Part shown: positions 45,234 through 56,648 of the stretch, one piece after another | How the letters are laid out: the number at the start of each line of letters is the position of its first letter | Position numbering within the stretch: position 1 is the first letter of the stretch | Assembly: GCA_039881045.1 (NCBI GenBank) | Contig: JAYWVB010000014.1 | Coordinates: forward strand, 1 to 64,000 | DNA length: 64,000 nt | DNA from: Chaetomium olivaceum | Lineage: Eukaryota; Ascomycota; Sordariomycetes; Sordariales; Chaetomiaceae | Reading direction: 5' to 3' | Program-made: the position numbers and the translations under genes | Notes under the pieces: generated by a model | Told to the model about the DNA's origin: nothing | The model's database searches: none | The model's input: only the letters and a program-made list of their open reading frames with translations

Positions 45234-46764
45234 ATGTCTTACGGATACCCTGGTCAAGGTTACGGACCTGGCTCCGGTTCTGGGTCGGGCCACCATCAAC
45301 CTCCTCCCCAGCAGTACGGGGGCGGCGGCTATGGGCAGGGACAATATGGTCAACCGCCTCCGCAGCAGGGTTACGGTCAACCGCCGCCGCAGCAAGGTTA
45401 TGGGCAGTACCCACCGCAGCAGCACCACCAGCAATACCAGCAGCACCACCCGCAGCAGCAAGGTTATGGCCACCATCCTCCCCACCAGCAGCATCAACAG
45501 CATCAACAGCAGCAGTACCAGCGGCCCCCAGGCCCCCCGCCGCAGGGCTATGATGCGTACGGCTACCCCATCGCCCATGGGCCGGGATACGGAGGCTCCA
45601 ACCCACCGCGCGCTGCCCCGCCCCCGCCCTCGGGCACCCAGGAGTTCGGCCACGGAGCACCGCAGGGCTATACTTTCCAGTACTCCAACTGCACGGGTCG
45701 CCGTCGCGCCCTGCTGATCGGCATCAACTACTTTGGCCAGAAAGGCGAGCTTCGCGGGTGCATCAATGATGTTAAGAACTTGTCGGCGTACCTGATGGAG
45801 AACCACGGCTACAAGCGCGAGGACATGGTGACCCTGACCGATGACCAGCAGAACCCGGTGATGCAGCCGACCAAGGAGAACATCATCCGCGCCATGGGGT
45901 GGCTGGTGGGCGGTGCGCAGCCCAACGACGCCCTGTTCCTGCATTACTCAGGCCACGGCGGCCAGACCGAGGACTTGGACGGCGACGAGGATGACGGCTA
46001 CGACGAGGTTATCTACCCCGTTGACTTCAAGACGGCCGGCCACATCGTCGACGACCAGATCCACGAGATCGTGGTCAAGCCGCTACAGCCCGGCGTGCGG
46101 TTGACGGCCATCTTCGACAGCTGTCACTCGGCCTCAGTCATGGACCTGCCCTACATGTACAGCACCAAGGGCGTGCTCAAGGAGCCTAACCTCGCCAAGG
46201 AAGCTGGCCAGGGCCTGCTCGAGGCCGTCGGCGCCTACGCCCGCGGCGACATGGGCGGCGTCGCCAGCACCGTCTTTGGCTTTGCCAAAACGGCCTTCCG
46301 CGGCAATGACGCCTACGAGCAGACCAAGCGCACCAAGACGTCGCCGGCCGACGTGATCATGTGGAGTGGCAGCAAGGACGATCAGACATCGTGCGTACAC
46401 ACACTATATATCCCGCCAACTGTCTTAGCGGGGGGTTGAGGGGAAGTTGATACTTTGTATTGATAAGTGCTGACCTGATTTAATAGCGCCGACGCTACCA
46501 TTGCCTCGCAAGCCACCGGCGCCATGTCGTGGGCCTTCATCTCGGCGCTCAAGCAAAACCCACAGCAGAGCTATGTGCAGCTCCTCAACAGCATCCGTGA
46601 CGTGCTGGAGACCAAGTACACGCAGAAGCCTCAGCTATCCTGCAGCCACCCGCTCGGTATGTATTATTCCCGTGTCGATTTCATTTCCGCAGCTTCACGT
46701 TCCGCCCTGCTGACCATTGTCATTTCGCTTGCCGGTAGATACCGATCTGCTTTTTGTCATGTGA
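45234..46764 (+). CDS. Metacaspase (MCA1-like)
   Basis: A caspase-fold cysteine protease (C14B) that cuts after Arg/Lys and takes part in stress handling and programmed death in fungi. Three exons, 45234-46390, 46487-46656 and 46739-46764, with introns of 96 and 82 nt; 450 residues. A prion-like N-terminal domain of about 155 residues is rich in Q, P, G, Y and H (GYGQPPPQQ repeats). The catalytic domain starts at GRRRALLIGINYFGQKGEL. The catalytic His is in LFLHYSGHGGQ and the catalytic Cys in IFDSCHSASV; the acidic DGDEDDGYDEVIYPVD loop follows the His. The last exon adds only a few codons (DTDLLFVM), the usual end of this family. Confidence 0.95.
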
Positions 46765-47414
46765 GATGGAGTCTCGGATCGGAGCTCGTGGGTTGGGGCG
46801 TGGGGTTGAGATCGGTCGATGTGTGCCGATCGTTCAAATCGTGGATCCCTCTGGACCCAGCAGACAGATAGGGGGCCCCAAGCGGGGACGGAGTTTGATT
46901 ATTGAAAACCGTGCGACAGGAGAGATTCCGATCGCTGACCACGAGTGAGACTCGACTCATGCTGTGCATCGGCGGGTTTGAAAATGCGCCGATTGATGCA
47001 AGAAAAGTGAAATGTCAGGGCCAGTTGCGAGGCAAGAAAATAGCGAGTGTGCCACGGCATAAACGAGGGTATTACGACTACGACTAATAGATGATGAACT
47101 AATAGATGATATGATATACACGGATGGGGTATAGTACGGGAAAAACAGACTCGTCCAAACCTCCGCCTCCACATCCAGCTCATGCAGACACATTGACCGC
47201 CCAAACCCCTAATCTTTCATAGTTCGCTCCCCCCATTAGCATGCCTCCCCAAACCGGTGTCCAACTTTTGCAGGCGACAAGTCGCCGGACATTGTAAGAT
47301 AGTAACAACAGTAGACAAATAAGGAAAATCCAACGACGGACGTCCTTGTCATCATGAAGCCAGACAAGAGATGAGGAGTATGAAAAAAGGAATCAAAAGA
47401 AAACAACAAGAAAA
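46765..47414. other. Convergent 3' region
   Basis: About 650 bp between the metacaspase stop codon and the stop codon of the convergent 7TM-RGS gene. It is AT-rich towards the right, with no supported gene. Confidence 0.5.
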
Positions 47415-49775
47415 TCAATGAATAACCCCTTTCAAGAACCCCAACGCCCCCTTCAGACTAAGCTTACTCCCCACACTCTCGCCGCCCACCGAACTCCCCG
47501 CCCGACTCGCCGACCTCCGCGAACTACCACGCACCGTCTCCGACCTTCCACTGCTGCTCAACCCACTGCTCATCCTGTTGTCGCCGCTAGTGCTGGAGCC
47601 GCCGCCGCTGCTGCTCTCCGAGTTGCGCCGCTCGCGGACGTACTTGGGCCACGTGTTGGTCAACACCAGGTACTTGATGCTGGCGTGCGCGGCGTCGAAG
47701 ACGGACGCGTCGAAGGCCGGCGGGATGTCGCCTGCGTAGAGCGGGAGGGCGGACGCGGTGGGGGTGGGCTCGAGGATCTTGACGGTTAGGGGGATGTGGG
47801 AGGTGCGGTTCTTTGTTGTGGAGGTGGGCGTGGCCGGGGCTTCGTCGGGTTGGAGGATGTGCACTTGGGAGTCGCGCGACGGTGGTGGTCGGTGGGGTTG
47901 CTGGTTCTGGGCGGCGCGGGTTGGGGAGGTGATGGAGTCGTTGTTGGCGTCGGCGAAGGGGGTGACTTCGTCTTTAGAGGGGGACGAGCCGTTGGCGGCA
48001 GCGGTGCTGCGGGCCGCGCGCTCGAAGATTCCCTGCAGCTTGCGGAGGTCGGTCCACGCGATGTTGATGGGGAACTCGGCGTCGCGGGGCGAGATAAACT
48101 CGGTGTAAATGCGAAGCGCCCGAGTGAATTGTTGCCGGACTGTGTCGGGGCTGGCGTCGTACCGGGTGCGGATGAAGTCGGTCGGGAGAGCGAGCTTCCA
48201 CTCGGACACGGCCGTCAAGAAAGCGATGTTCTCACCAGAGAAGTCACGCCGGGCAGAAAACTGGCGGAGTGGCTCCGGATTCTTGTCCAGGACGTGCTCA
48301 AGCGCGGCCATGGTCAGTACGCTCTCGTCAGGGGAGCCGGCCTGGTTGGCCTGGTTGGTGCCGCTCTCCAAGCTCGACAACTTCTTCCAGGAGTCGAAGC
48401 CTGCATACTCGCCGACCTTGGTCGACGTCGTGCTCATGGGCCCCGAGCTCTTGTCGCTCGACGTCTCCGTTGTGGCCTCGCATCGCTTCTTGGACTCCCA
48501 GTTGGCGATCGACTCGAGAGTTTCCTGACGGAGAGTCTGGTGCTTCCGGACCTGCCAGCAGGGGACGAAAACAGTGCAGACCTCAATAACGAAAATGGAC
48601 AGGGCGATCCTACTGTCGTCAGCCGCCTGAGTGAATAAGGGGCTGGGTCAAAGGCGAGACATACCATTGCGGCGGCACAAAATATTGGTTCACCGGTGCC
48701 ATGCCAGGAACGTAAAGAGCGATCAGCCACATGGGCGCTGCCGGAAGACTACTCAGGGGTCAGTCTAATTCGTTCACTAATCACTGACGGCGTGGACATA
48801 CCCAGCAATGCAGCAAGCCATGGTCTGGCGCTGCCAGCCATGGGTGTCGTGGATGCCCCGGGACTGCCAGAGAATGATAGGCGCCACGATCCAGGCCCAG
48901 ACAAACTGCCAAACGATCGAGGGCCACCTGGGAGGCATTAGTATTGTCCGAGTCGCGTGGGGGGGACCTTGTCATGAACTAGTGGTGTGTACGTACCATT
49001 CCCAACCCCTGCCCTGTTTCATGGCAATCTCCATGGGCGAGTTGCCGTACACTTCGGTTCCGGGAATACCGAAATCCGAATGGAATTTGCGCGATATCAT
49101 GTAGATGATGATGACCACGAGTAACTAGTAAACCCGCCGTTAGACTCAATACCAAGGGGGGCTGGGGAGGGCCGGGAGGGGACTCGGAGAGGAGGGGAGA
49201 GGGTGTCGCACCTGCACTGCCATGCCCATCGTAACAAACATGAACATGCGCTTGGAGTAGTCCATCTGGCGCAGGCGCTGGAGCGGAGTCGGCTTTCCAG
49301 CCGGCCGCTTCTCGTCGAAGCGCGTCTTCATCTGGCTCGGCGGCCGGGCGAAGCGGCTTTGGGCCTTGGCGACATGGAGGAACTGGCTGTTGCCGGCCTG
49401 GAAGAGGGCGATTCCAAAGGGATACCAAATGCTCATGATCCAGAACTCGGCGACCTCGGGAGCGAGTGGACCGACGGTGTAGCCGATTTGGACGGAGAGC
49501 CAGTAGAAGTGAAGGAGGATGATGCCGGCGAAAGTTAAGGAGAGCCCGCGCAGTCTCAGCGTCGGTGTGTTGCGTTTCTTGTAAAGGAATGTCATGCCGC
49601 AGGCAAGTAGAGTCGTCCAGATGGCGGCGAAGGTGATCCACCAGATGCCAACGGCGTCGACCCGGGCCACTGGCTTGGTGTCGGGCGTGGTCCCAAACTC
49701 GGACCCCGCCGTGGCAGGCGCCCCGGAGTCGCGTGGCAAGATCATGGCTCGGGGATGGCTACGTTCCGTCGACAC
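47415..49775 (-). CDS. 7TM-RGS protein (GPCR-like with regulator-of-G-protein-signalling domain)
   Basis: Five exons, 49775-49212, 49124-48997, 48927-48802, 48748-48665 and 48609-47415. The four introns are 87, 69 (branch TACTAAT), 53 and 55 nt, and the phases agree throughout. The product is 698 residues (687 if translation starts at 49742). Seven hydrophobic segments are visible, beginning IWWITFAAIWTTLLACGM and ending IALSIFVIEVCTVFVPCW. They are followed by an RGS domain (about residues 370-490) with LRQFSARRDFSGENIAFLTAV and VRQQFTRALRIYTEFISP. A long S/T/P-rich region (split by PLTVKILEPTPTAS and FDAAHASIKYLVLTNTWPKYV) and a serine-rich tail follow. This architecture matches the class of fungal receptors with an RGS domain (GprK/Rgs7-like). 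Such proteins sense outside signals and speed G-alpha GTP hydrolysis at the plasma membrane. Confidence 0.9.
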
Positions 49776-52700
49776 TTGGTTCCTGAAACCGAGAGCGTGG
49801 AAAGAGACGGGATGGCTTCAGAGCCCAGACGGGGGTGGGCGAGGAATATGTATGTTGTGTGGCATCGTGGGCCAGCACTTGCAGCAGGGCATCCACCCAT
49901 GTATGTAATCCACGCACTTCAAGGCCAGCCAGGCTTAAGCACATGGGCGGAGATGATGCGTCGGCGCCGAAAGACGCCTATGATAGGAGCGTGGCTGCCA
50001 AGCTCAGATCCCGGCCGCACGCAAGGGCGGAAACCAAGTGCTGGATCCATGGGAATGGTGACATCGTGGATGCACCGTGTGGTCGCACTTTCGATCCGTG
50101 ATGGCTCGAAAAGGCTGCAGGAACGCCGATCCGGTGTGGGTTTGGGCTCGATGGGCCCACGCCTGTCAACTCCCCAAACCCCAGTCCCTGGGACACCGAT
50201 GGGGCTGCCGGACATGGGAACCAGGAAAAATTGGCAAGCTTTCAAAGCTCCGAGTCTCGGTCCTGCCGGTTCTGGCTGCTAAACTGCTTGCTCACATCGG
50301 AGTCGGCCAGGGCACAGGAGAGGCTGGTGTGGCAGCCAATGAAGGGGCGAGCACACCCTCCATGGTCCTTCGGTCGTTTCTGAGCGCTCTGATTCAGATG
50401 TGATTCTCTTGAATCGTAGGCATGTGGGGGAGGAGAGAGGGGGAGGGGTGATGAACGGGCCGAAGTCTGGGTCACTGGGGGAGGGGGACCTCGAGGTACG
50501 GAAGTAACTACATCCAAGCACACACATCACTCACTATCCATTTGTCTGGACATGACATGCTTGATGTCTGGTCGATCATGAAGTGCCCGCTCTTGCTGGG
50601 GCCCCCACTGGGCGAAAAGGATGCGAATCCCACGTGCTGGGATCATGTTTGGTGTTTCCCGATATCTATCGGCACCGAGCGCTTGGAGAGGGAAGATTGG
50701 CGTCGATTGGCTGCCTGAGACAGGGAGACCCCTTCCGAGAACGAGGCCCTGAGCTCGCTTTCTTTATTATTCGGAGCGGGCACAGATCATATTTTGCTTC
50801 GTCGGGTTCTCTTCCTCGACAAATCGGCTCTTGTCTTGTAAAACCTGCTCGAAGTGTAGGTTTGGAGCTTTGCAGCTGCATCTGAGATGCGGTCGCACAA
50901 CGCAGGGAGACGGGCAGCGAACGGACGAATAAGCTTGCCCATGTCCTGCCATGCCGAGCATGCTTGGACACTGCAGCTTGTGCCGATCCCCATATTGCAT
51001 GGGAGCTGCCGGGGGTGGGGGACCCGCACACCCGCAATGTTTCCGTGGCACATCCGTGCTCCGACTGCCGACGGATGCTGGAGGAGCCGAGCTGGGGGGG
51101 CAGAGGGTGTTCAAGAGTCCCCGAACGGGGTTTCCGAGCCCCTGCTTCAACGGTAGACAAGATGAGAGATCTGCAATGGTGTGTTTGGCACTTATCAAGC
51201 TGCTGTATCGAGTCTAAGGTCGCCGTCATGACCCCACGGCCAAGTTCGACCGACGTTTCCTGACGCCTAGGTATGGGGCGTATGCTCAGGGCATATCAGG
51301 GCATGCCAATGGGGCATGCAGCGTCCTCGCTTCCCCATCAACTACCCGTCATGAACAGGACGCAGTCAGCTCATCATCAGCCAAGCTCCAGCCAAGCTTC
51401 CCAGCCAGGGATGGCAAGGGCGGGTGCAGGGCGGGAAAGGTTTCTTGGCAGTCCGATGGACCAGGATCACTCGGAGTCGAAAAACCTTGTTGGTGAAAAA
51501 AAGAAAGACTTTTTTCTATGTATGATCGCCCTTGCCTGAGCGCCTGTTTCCGAGTCCACGGTCGCTCCCCCAGATCCCCATGCCTTCCCTTTTCTTTTTA
51601 CCCATCCTTTCTTTTCCCAATGACCGGCATATCTAGCGTCTCCGGTTAGACGGACGTTGTGTGAAACATGAACTTTAACGTCTTTAATCCCAGAAACGGC
51701 CCCCTCGGTGACGTAGTTAGAAAGGAACCGGCGGGATAAGAGTAAGATTCAACTCGGAGGATGAACGAGCGGGAAATCCAACTGCTCCAGGAATGTGGAA
51801 TCGGGGATGGCTGGCCAATGGCTGAAGGGAGGGAGCTGAACAGAGTCGGATCAAACCACACCGGCTGACAAGTCCTGTCGGATTTTGCAAGCCACAATTG
51901 CACAGAATGTGACCAGACTCGCCAGACCCCGACCTTTGTCACGTCCTTGTGCAGCACCCACGCACCTCTTTTCGTGCCGAGTCTTTCCCATCCTTTTCTG
52001 CCCGATTGGGATTTCCGACCTGTCTCTTCCACGCTCCGAGTTGGCTACCCCGCAATGCAAAGAGGGAAAAAAGAAAGTGGAAAGGGACGATAGTTCGCTT
52101 ATAGTACTCGTGGTTCCGAATCGACGCTTAAGTGCAGCTTGCACACCCGTCTTGACGTTACAGTAGGGCCGGTATTGGTCCGTGACGGCTTACAACGACG
52201 CACTCTCCGCAGTTGGCAGTATGAGACATTGTCCGCAAGACATCATATCACACTGATGCTTTTGGCAGCTTGTCGCAAACAATCCACTGAACCCCGCTCA
52301 GGCGACGCCCAACTTCCAAGTTCAGAAACCCTTCCCCAGTCTATCGCTACTGTTGGGCCTGTTGGTTCACAGGTGCTTGCGTCTTTGGGCCAACCTTGAG
52401 CCTTCTCTCTCATCTCAACCCCAAGAGCCGGTTGATTTGATCGAACCAGGTCAAATATTGACTGCCCCTGTCGAAAATGCTGGAAACAAACTTTGAATGG
52501 AGCCACCAAACAACTTGAAACGCAAAGGACCGTGTGAGCAAAGTTGCACGGAGCAATGTGCCCGAGACTGGGCCATCCAAACAACTATTAAATGAACGAC
52601 AGCACGCCCAGTTCCTGCATCAAGTGTAGATAAAACTCGGAGCACTTCCGCCATGTCAGTTCCAAGAGTTGGATGCTGTCAAGCCCCAGAACAACACCCC

Positions 52701-54575
52701 GAGGATCATATGTCTTGTCGGGTCAGGTTATATCAGCCACCCCTGACCTATAATTTTCTAATTTTTACTCATGCCCTTGGCCAACAGAGCCAGTGCTTTG
52801 TCGGATTATCAAAAATGTTGGATTGCCCCATGTCTCACTTCACTTACACAAGACACAGGCAACCCAGGTAAGGTTCCTCGTCCTCAGGCACGACCGCACG
52901 AAGTTGGTACCAGGTGGACTATTCCCCAAGATTTAAAGAGCGAGACGGCATAATACTACTACGAAGCAATAGCTAGATACTCAGAACCCAAGGTGATTAA
53001 GTGGATATTGATTGATGTTTGGTACCTTCATTGGCAGAATTCAATATTGCCCGGGTAACATCTTGATACCTAATGTTGGAATCAGTCTACGTGCGATAGG
53101 TACCTTACCTAGATGCCTGTTTTGGTTAAAATTACACGTTTTCAAAAGTAGCGGATTGTTCTCCAACCATACCTAGGTAGACCTTTTGCGTCAACATTCA
53201 CTTTGAGCATAACAGCCACCAAGCAACTAATTTCCAAGTTGTTGAACCGGGCACACTTCTCTCTGACCCGGTGTGATAGAACTCGTGACTTCGAACCCAC
53301 CTTTAATCTCGCCGAAATTGCACGATCACTGCCGTCAGCAGCTCGTTGCTTGTTTTATACCATTTCTTCTATCCGAGGCTGCAGAGGAATTTGGTTCAAG
53401 GCTGATCGAGCTGTCAGCTGCCTCATGCCACCAAATTGCCGTCTACATGTTCAAGCTCCGCAAACGTGTTTACAAACATTGCATCGCCTTTGGGAACATT
53501 AGGTTAGTCAGTTGGGATGCGTGAGCAGATGAGACCGGGCGCATATTTTGCACCCAGGACCTTCTTCTACCGTTCTTATGAATGTGGGCCAACACCACAA
53601 CAAAGTTGCAGACGGTAGAGACTGGGCCGAGGCCCGAGGTTGTCGGCGGTGTTGTGGTCTTCGACTGTGTTAGGTACTCTCCGGAACTGAGATGAGTACC
53701 GATTAATGACTTGAGGTTGGACACCCGCAACGGGATCATTGCCTGATTCTACATAGTGTCGGGGTCTGTTTTTGCATGCCGCGACCTTGGACAATGGGCA
53801 GCCCCCACACATTCAAGTTCCCGCTGACACCAGCCAAATATACCCCCCCTGATGGACTTTCTACAACGGCCGGTGCTTACACGAGGCCCTCCTCGCCAGA
53901 TGCCCACCGTCATATCGGCACAAAACACATGGTACGATAGCACTACGATCCATGGGACTTAGTGATCCTTGTTCAACATCAACCGTGGCTGTCATGGACG
54001 GAAACCTCCCACTGGTCTGAGGCCACATCACTGCGTGGGATGCTCAAGAGAATAGTTATGTACATAAGGCTGGTGACCAGCTTGTGATGTTGCTTTATTA
54101 CGAAATCAGGCTATTGGCGTGGCCTATGAGTGGATGAAATAGATCACACCTTCATCTCCCTTTGGCTGAGAAGGAGGGACTCGGGGCCACCCTGACCGAA
54201 GATAGCGCCCTTATCTACTAGTTTCATAGAAGGTCCTTCTATAAAGAAATTGTTCGTCCTTGGAAAGATTCATAGCCTCAGCGCACTGGCCTGTCCAAGA
54301 CTTTTGGTGTTCCGGTCCGGCAATTGTGTGAGGGCCGATCCAATATGGTTAATACGCTCAATGGCATGCCACCCCACACGACCCAACACTGAGGCCCAAT
54401 ACCCAGCACGTCCGGGCGATAGGATGCAAATGTTTCGGGGGTTATTCTAGCGATTGACAGCCTCGCCCGGGCGAATGGACGCCGTGGGCTCGGTGGTAAT
54501 ATACCCCGACGGCCCTCGCCGTGCTTCCTTTTCCACAGGTGAGCAAAGCCGCCCAGAATGATCGTCAAGGAAACA
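49776..54575. other. Gene-poor region, 4.8 kb
   Basis: The largest empty stretch in the window. Only short frames of low complexity occur, with no family motif, tRNA or transposon end. The left part may be the long leader and promoter of the 7TM-RGS gene; the right part precedes the CE15 gene. Copies of the TACCTAGGTA-type motif occur at about 53100 and 53172. I see nothing else to support. Confidence 0.5.
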
Positions 54576-55993
54576 ATGCGTTCAGTTTTACACGCGCTCG
54601 CCGCGGCAGCGATCGGCAGTGCCGGCGCTGCCGCGCACCCCCTGAACCCCCGACAGGGCGGCGGTAACAGCACGATCCAGTGCGCCACGATCCCTTCGCC
54701 GTTCCCGACTTGGCAGCAGCTCCCACTGCAGTCCTCGCTGCCCGACCCCTTCCTGCCGCTGCAGTACACCACGCCCGGGGACGCGGCGGACGTGGTGGCG
54801 GGCCGGGGCGAGGGCCGGGTGCGGACGCCCGAGGAGTGGTACCAGTGCCGCCAGCCCGAGATCCTGCGCATGCTGCAGGAGTACCAGTACGGCTACTACC
54901 CGGACCACAGCCAGGAGACGGTGCAAGCCACGCGCAGCGGAAACACGCTGAGCATCACCGTGGCGGCGGGCGGCAAGACGGGTCGGTTTAGTGCCACCAT
55001 CACGCTGCCGTCGGGCGCGTCCGCGTCTAAGCCCGCGCCCGTGGTCATCAATATTGGTGGCATGCAGAACCAGGCTTACCTGAGTGCGGGCATTGCCGTT
55101 GCGCAATTTGATTACACCTCTGTGGCGCCAGATAGCAACGCGAAGACGGGGGCGTTCTGGAGCATCTACAACGGGAGAGATATTGGTGAGTTCCCACTGC
55201 GCCTTTTTGGCCTCGGAGGTATATCCCGCGCAGTATGGAGCTAACCGCGGTACCATAGGTGTGCTGACCGCCTGGGCGTGGGGTTTCCACCGCACGCTCG
55301 ACGCCATCAACATGACGGTGCCGGAGATCGACGCCGGCCGTGTGGGCGTGACGGGGTGCTCCAGGCTGGGCAAGGCAGCATTGGCGGCGGGCTCTTCGAC
55401 ACGCGCATCACGCTCACGATGCCCATGTCGTCGGGGGTACAAGGCATGGGCCCTTACCGGTACTACAGCATGAGCGGGCAGGGCGAGAACCTCGAGAACA
55501 GCAAGCAGGGGGCCGGGTGGTGGACGAGCAGCAAGCTCGGGGCGTTCATCAACCACTCCGAGAACCTGCCGTACGATGCGCACACCATCGCAGCGGCCAT
55601 CGCGCCGCGGGCGCTTGTCATCGACCAAGGGACGGGTGACCAGTTCGTTAACAGCAAGGGCACCGCCGTTGTCATCTACCCGGCGACCAAAGTGGTGTAC
55701 GACTGGTTGGCGTGGGCGACAAGATCGGCATCAGCGTGCGTGGGGGCGGGCATTGTGATATGAGCGGATTGTAAGTGAGACACATTGGAGGAGACATCAA
55801 GGTGCCGGCGTGACGGTGATGGGAGCAAAGAGGAGAAAACTGACTCGTGACTTTGTCTAGCACGTCCATCCTGCCGTATGTGCAAAAGATCTTCTTTGGT
55901 ACACCGACGACCAAGGACTACAACAATTTGGGGTCGTATGGTTCGCCTGTGACGACCGCCTTTCCGTGGGGGACGGCTGTTCCCAAGGCATGA
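54576..55993 (+). CDS. Glucuronoyl esterase, carbohydrate esterase family 15 (two frame breaks)
   Basis: A secreted serine esterase that splits the ester between lignin alcohols and 4-O-methyl-glucuronic acid of xylan. Exons are 54576-55185, 55259-55770 and 55861-55993; the introns are 73 nt (branch GCTAACC) and 90 nt. MRSVLHALAAAAIGSAGAA is a signal peptide. Family segments are RTPEEWYQCRQPEILRMLQEYQYGYYP, VINIGGM, the catalytic Ser in VTGCSRLGK, RITLTMPMSSG, NLPYDAHTIAAAIAPRALVI and the catalytic His in GGGHCDMSG, ending LPYVQKIFFGT. Two one-base deficits interrupt the frame, at about 55389-55391 (before LFDTRI) and about 55709-55710 (between DWL and GVGDKIG), each beside a G run. Bridged, the enzyme has about 418 residues, with no linker or cellulose-binding module visible. 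An upstream in-frame ATG is at 54558. Confidence 0.88.
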
Positions 55994-56648
55994 GCCGCGT
56001 ATGATGGGATCTGGATCGGGTCAGACAGGAAATAAGCTTACTTCGCGGAAGCCAAATCAGTGAGTGGGTGGTGGCTTTTGGAAAACTTGATGCCGGGTGA
56101 GTGCGACGGTTCAGAGGCTGCAATCTCAAGTCAAGAAGATAATAATAATAAAAAGTACGAAGTAGTTACTAGCCAGCTATGAAGTACCTCGTTGTATAAA
56201 ATCAGAGAGATTCACCCCATCGCGATCGTTCATTCAAAAAACTCTCTTCCCAAAGATGGGAACTTGGCGTGCCTGGGTAAAAAAGATCGACCAAAATGGA
56301 TGCCAGTTCCAGGTTGAGGCCGACGTCAGCTAAAATTAGGGGGGCCCCACCATTCTGTCAGGGGCACTTGGGAGTGGTGGGTCTCGACCCTTCGGCGGGC
56401 ACGGGATGGCACCTCGAAACATCAGAGAGTTCCATTCCAGCGAAACAGTCGACCGAGCTCCAATTCTCGACGGCAAAGTCATCACGGCGCATGTTGGTGT
56501 CTCAAAGAGTCGCCCCGCCGCTGGTATTCTATCCAACGCCACGATGCAGTGATCGTCAAAGACAAATTTCCAGGGTTTGCATGCTACACTAGTTAGATTC
56601 CTACCTGTAGCTGGAGTAGAGAATGGAGAAGCTCGGTTTACGGGCAGA
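55994..56648. other. Intergenic
   Basis: About 650 bp between CE15 and the ZIP transporter, in the same orientation. No supported gene is seen. It should contain the promoter of the ZIP gene. Confidence 0.5.

Noticed and set aside
47796..48638. 280-codon plus-strand frame
   Set aside because: It is antisense to the RGS exon and G/V/R-rich, a typical shadow of GC-rich coding DNA.
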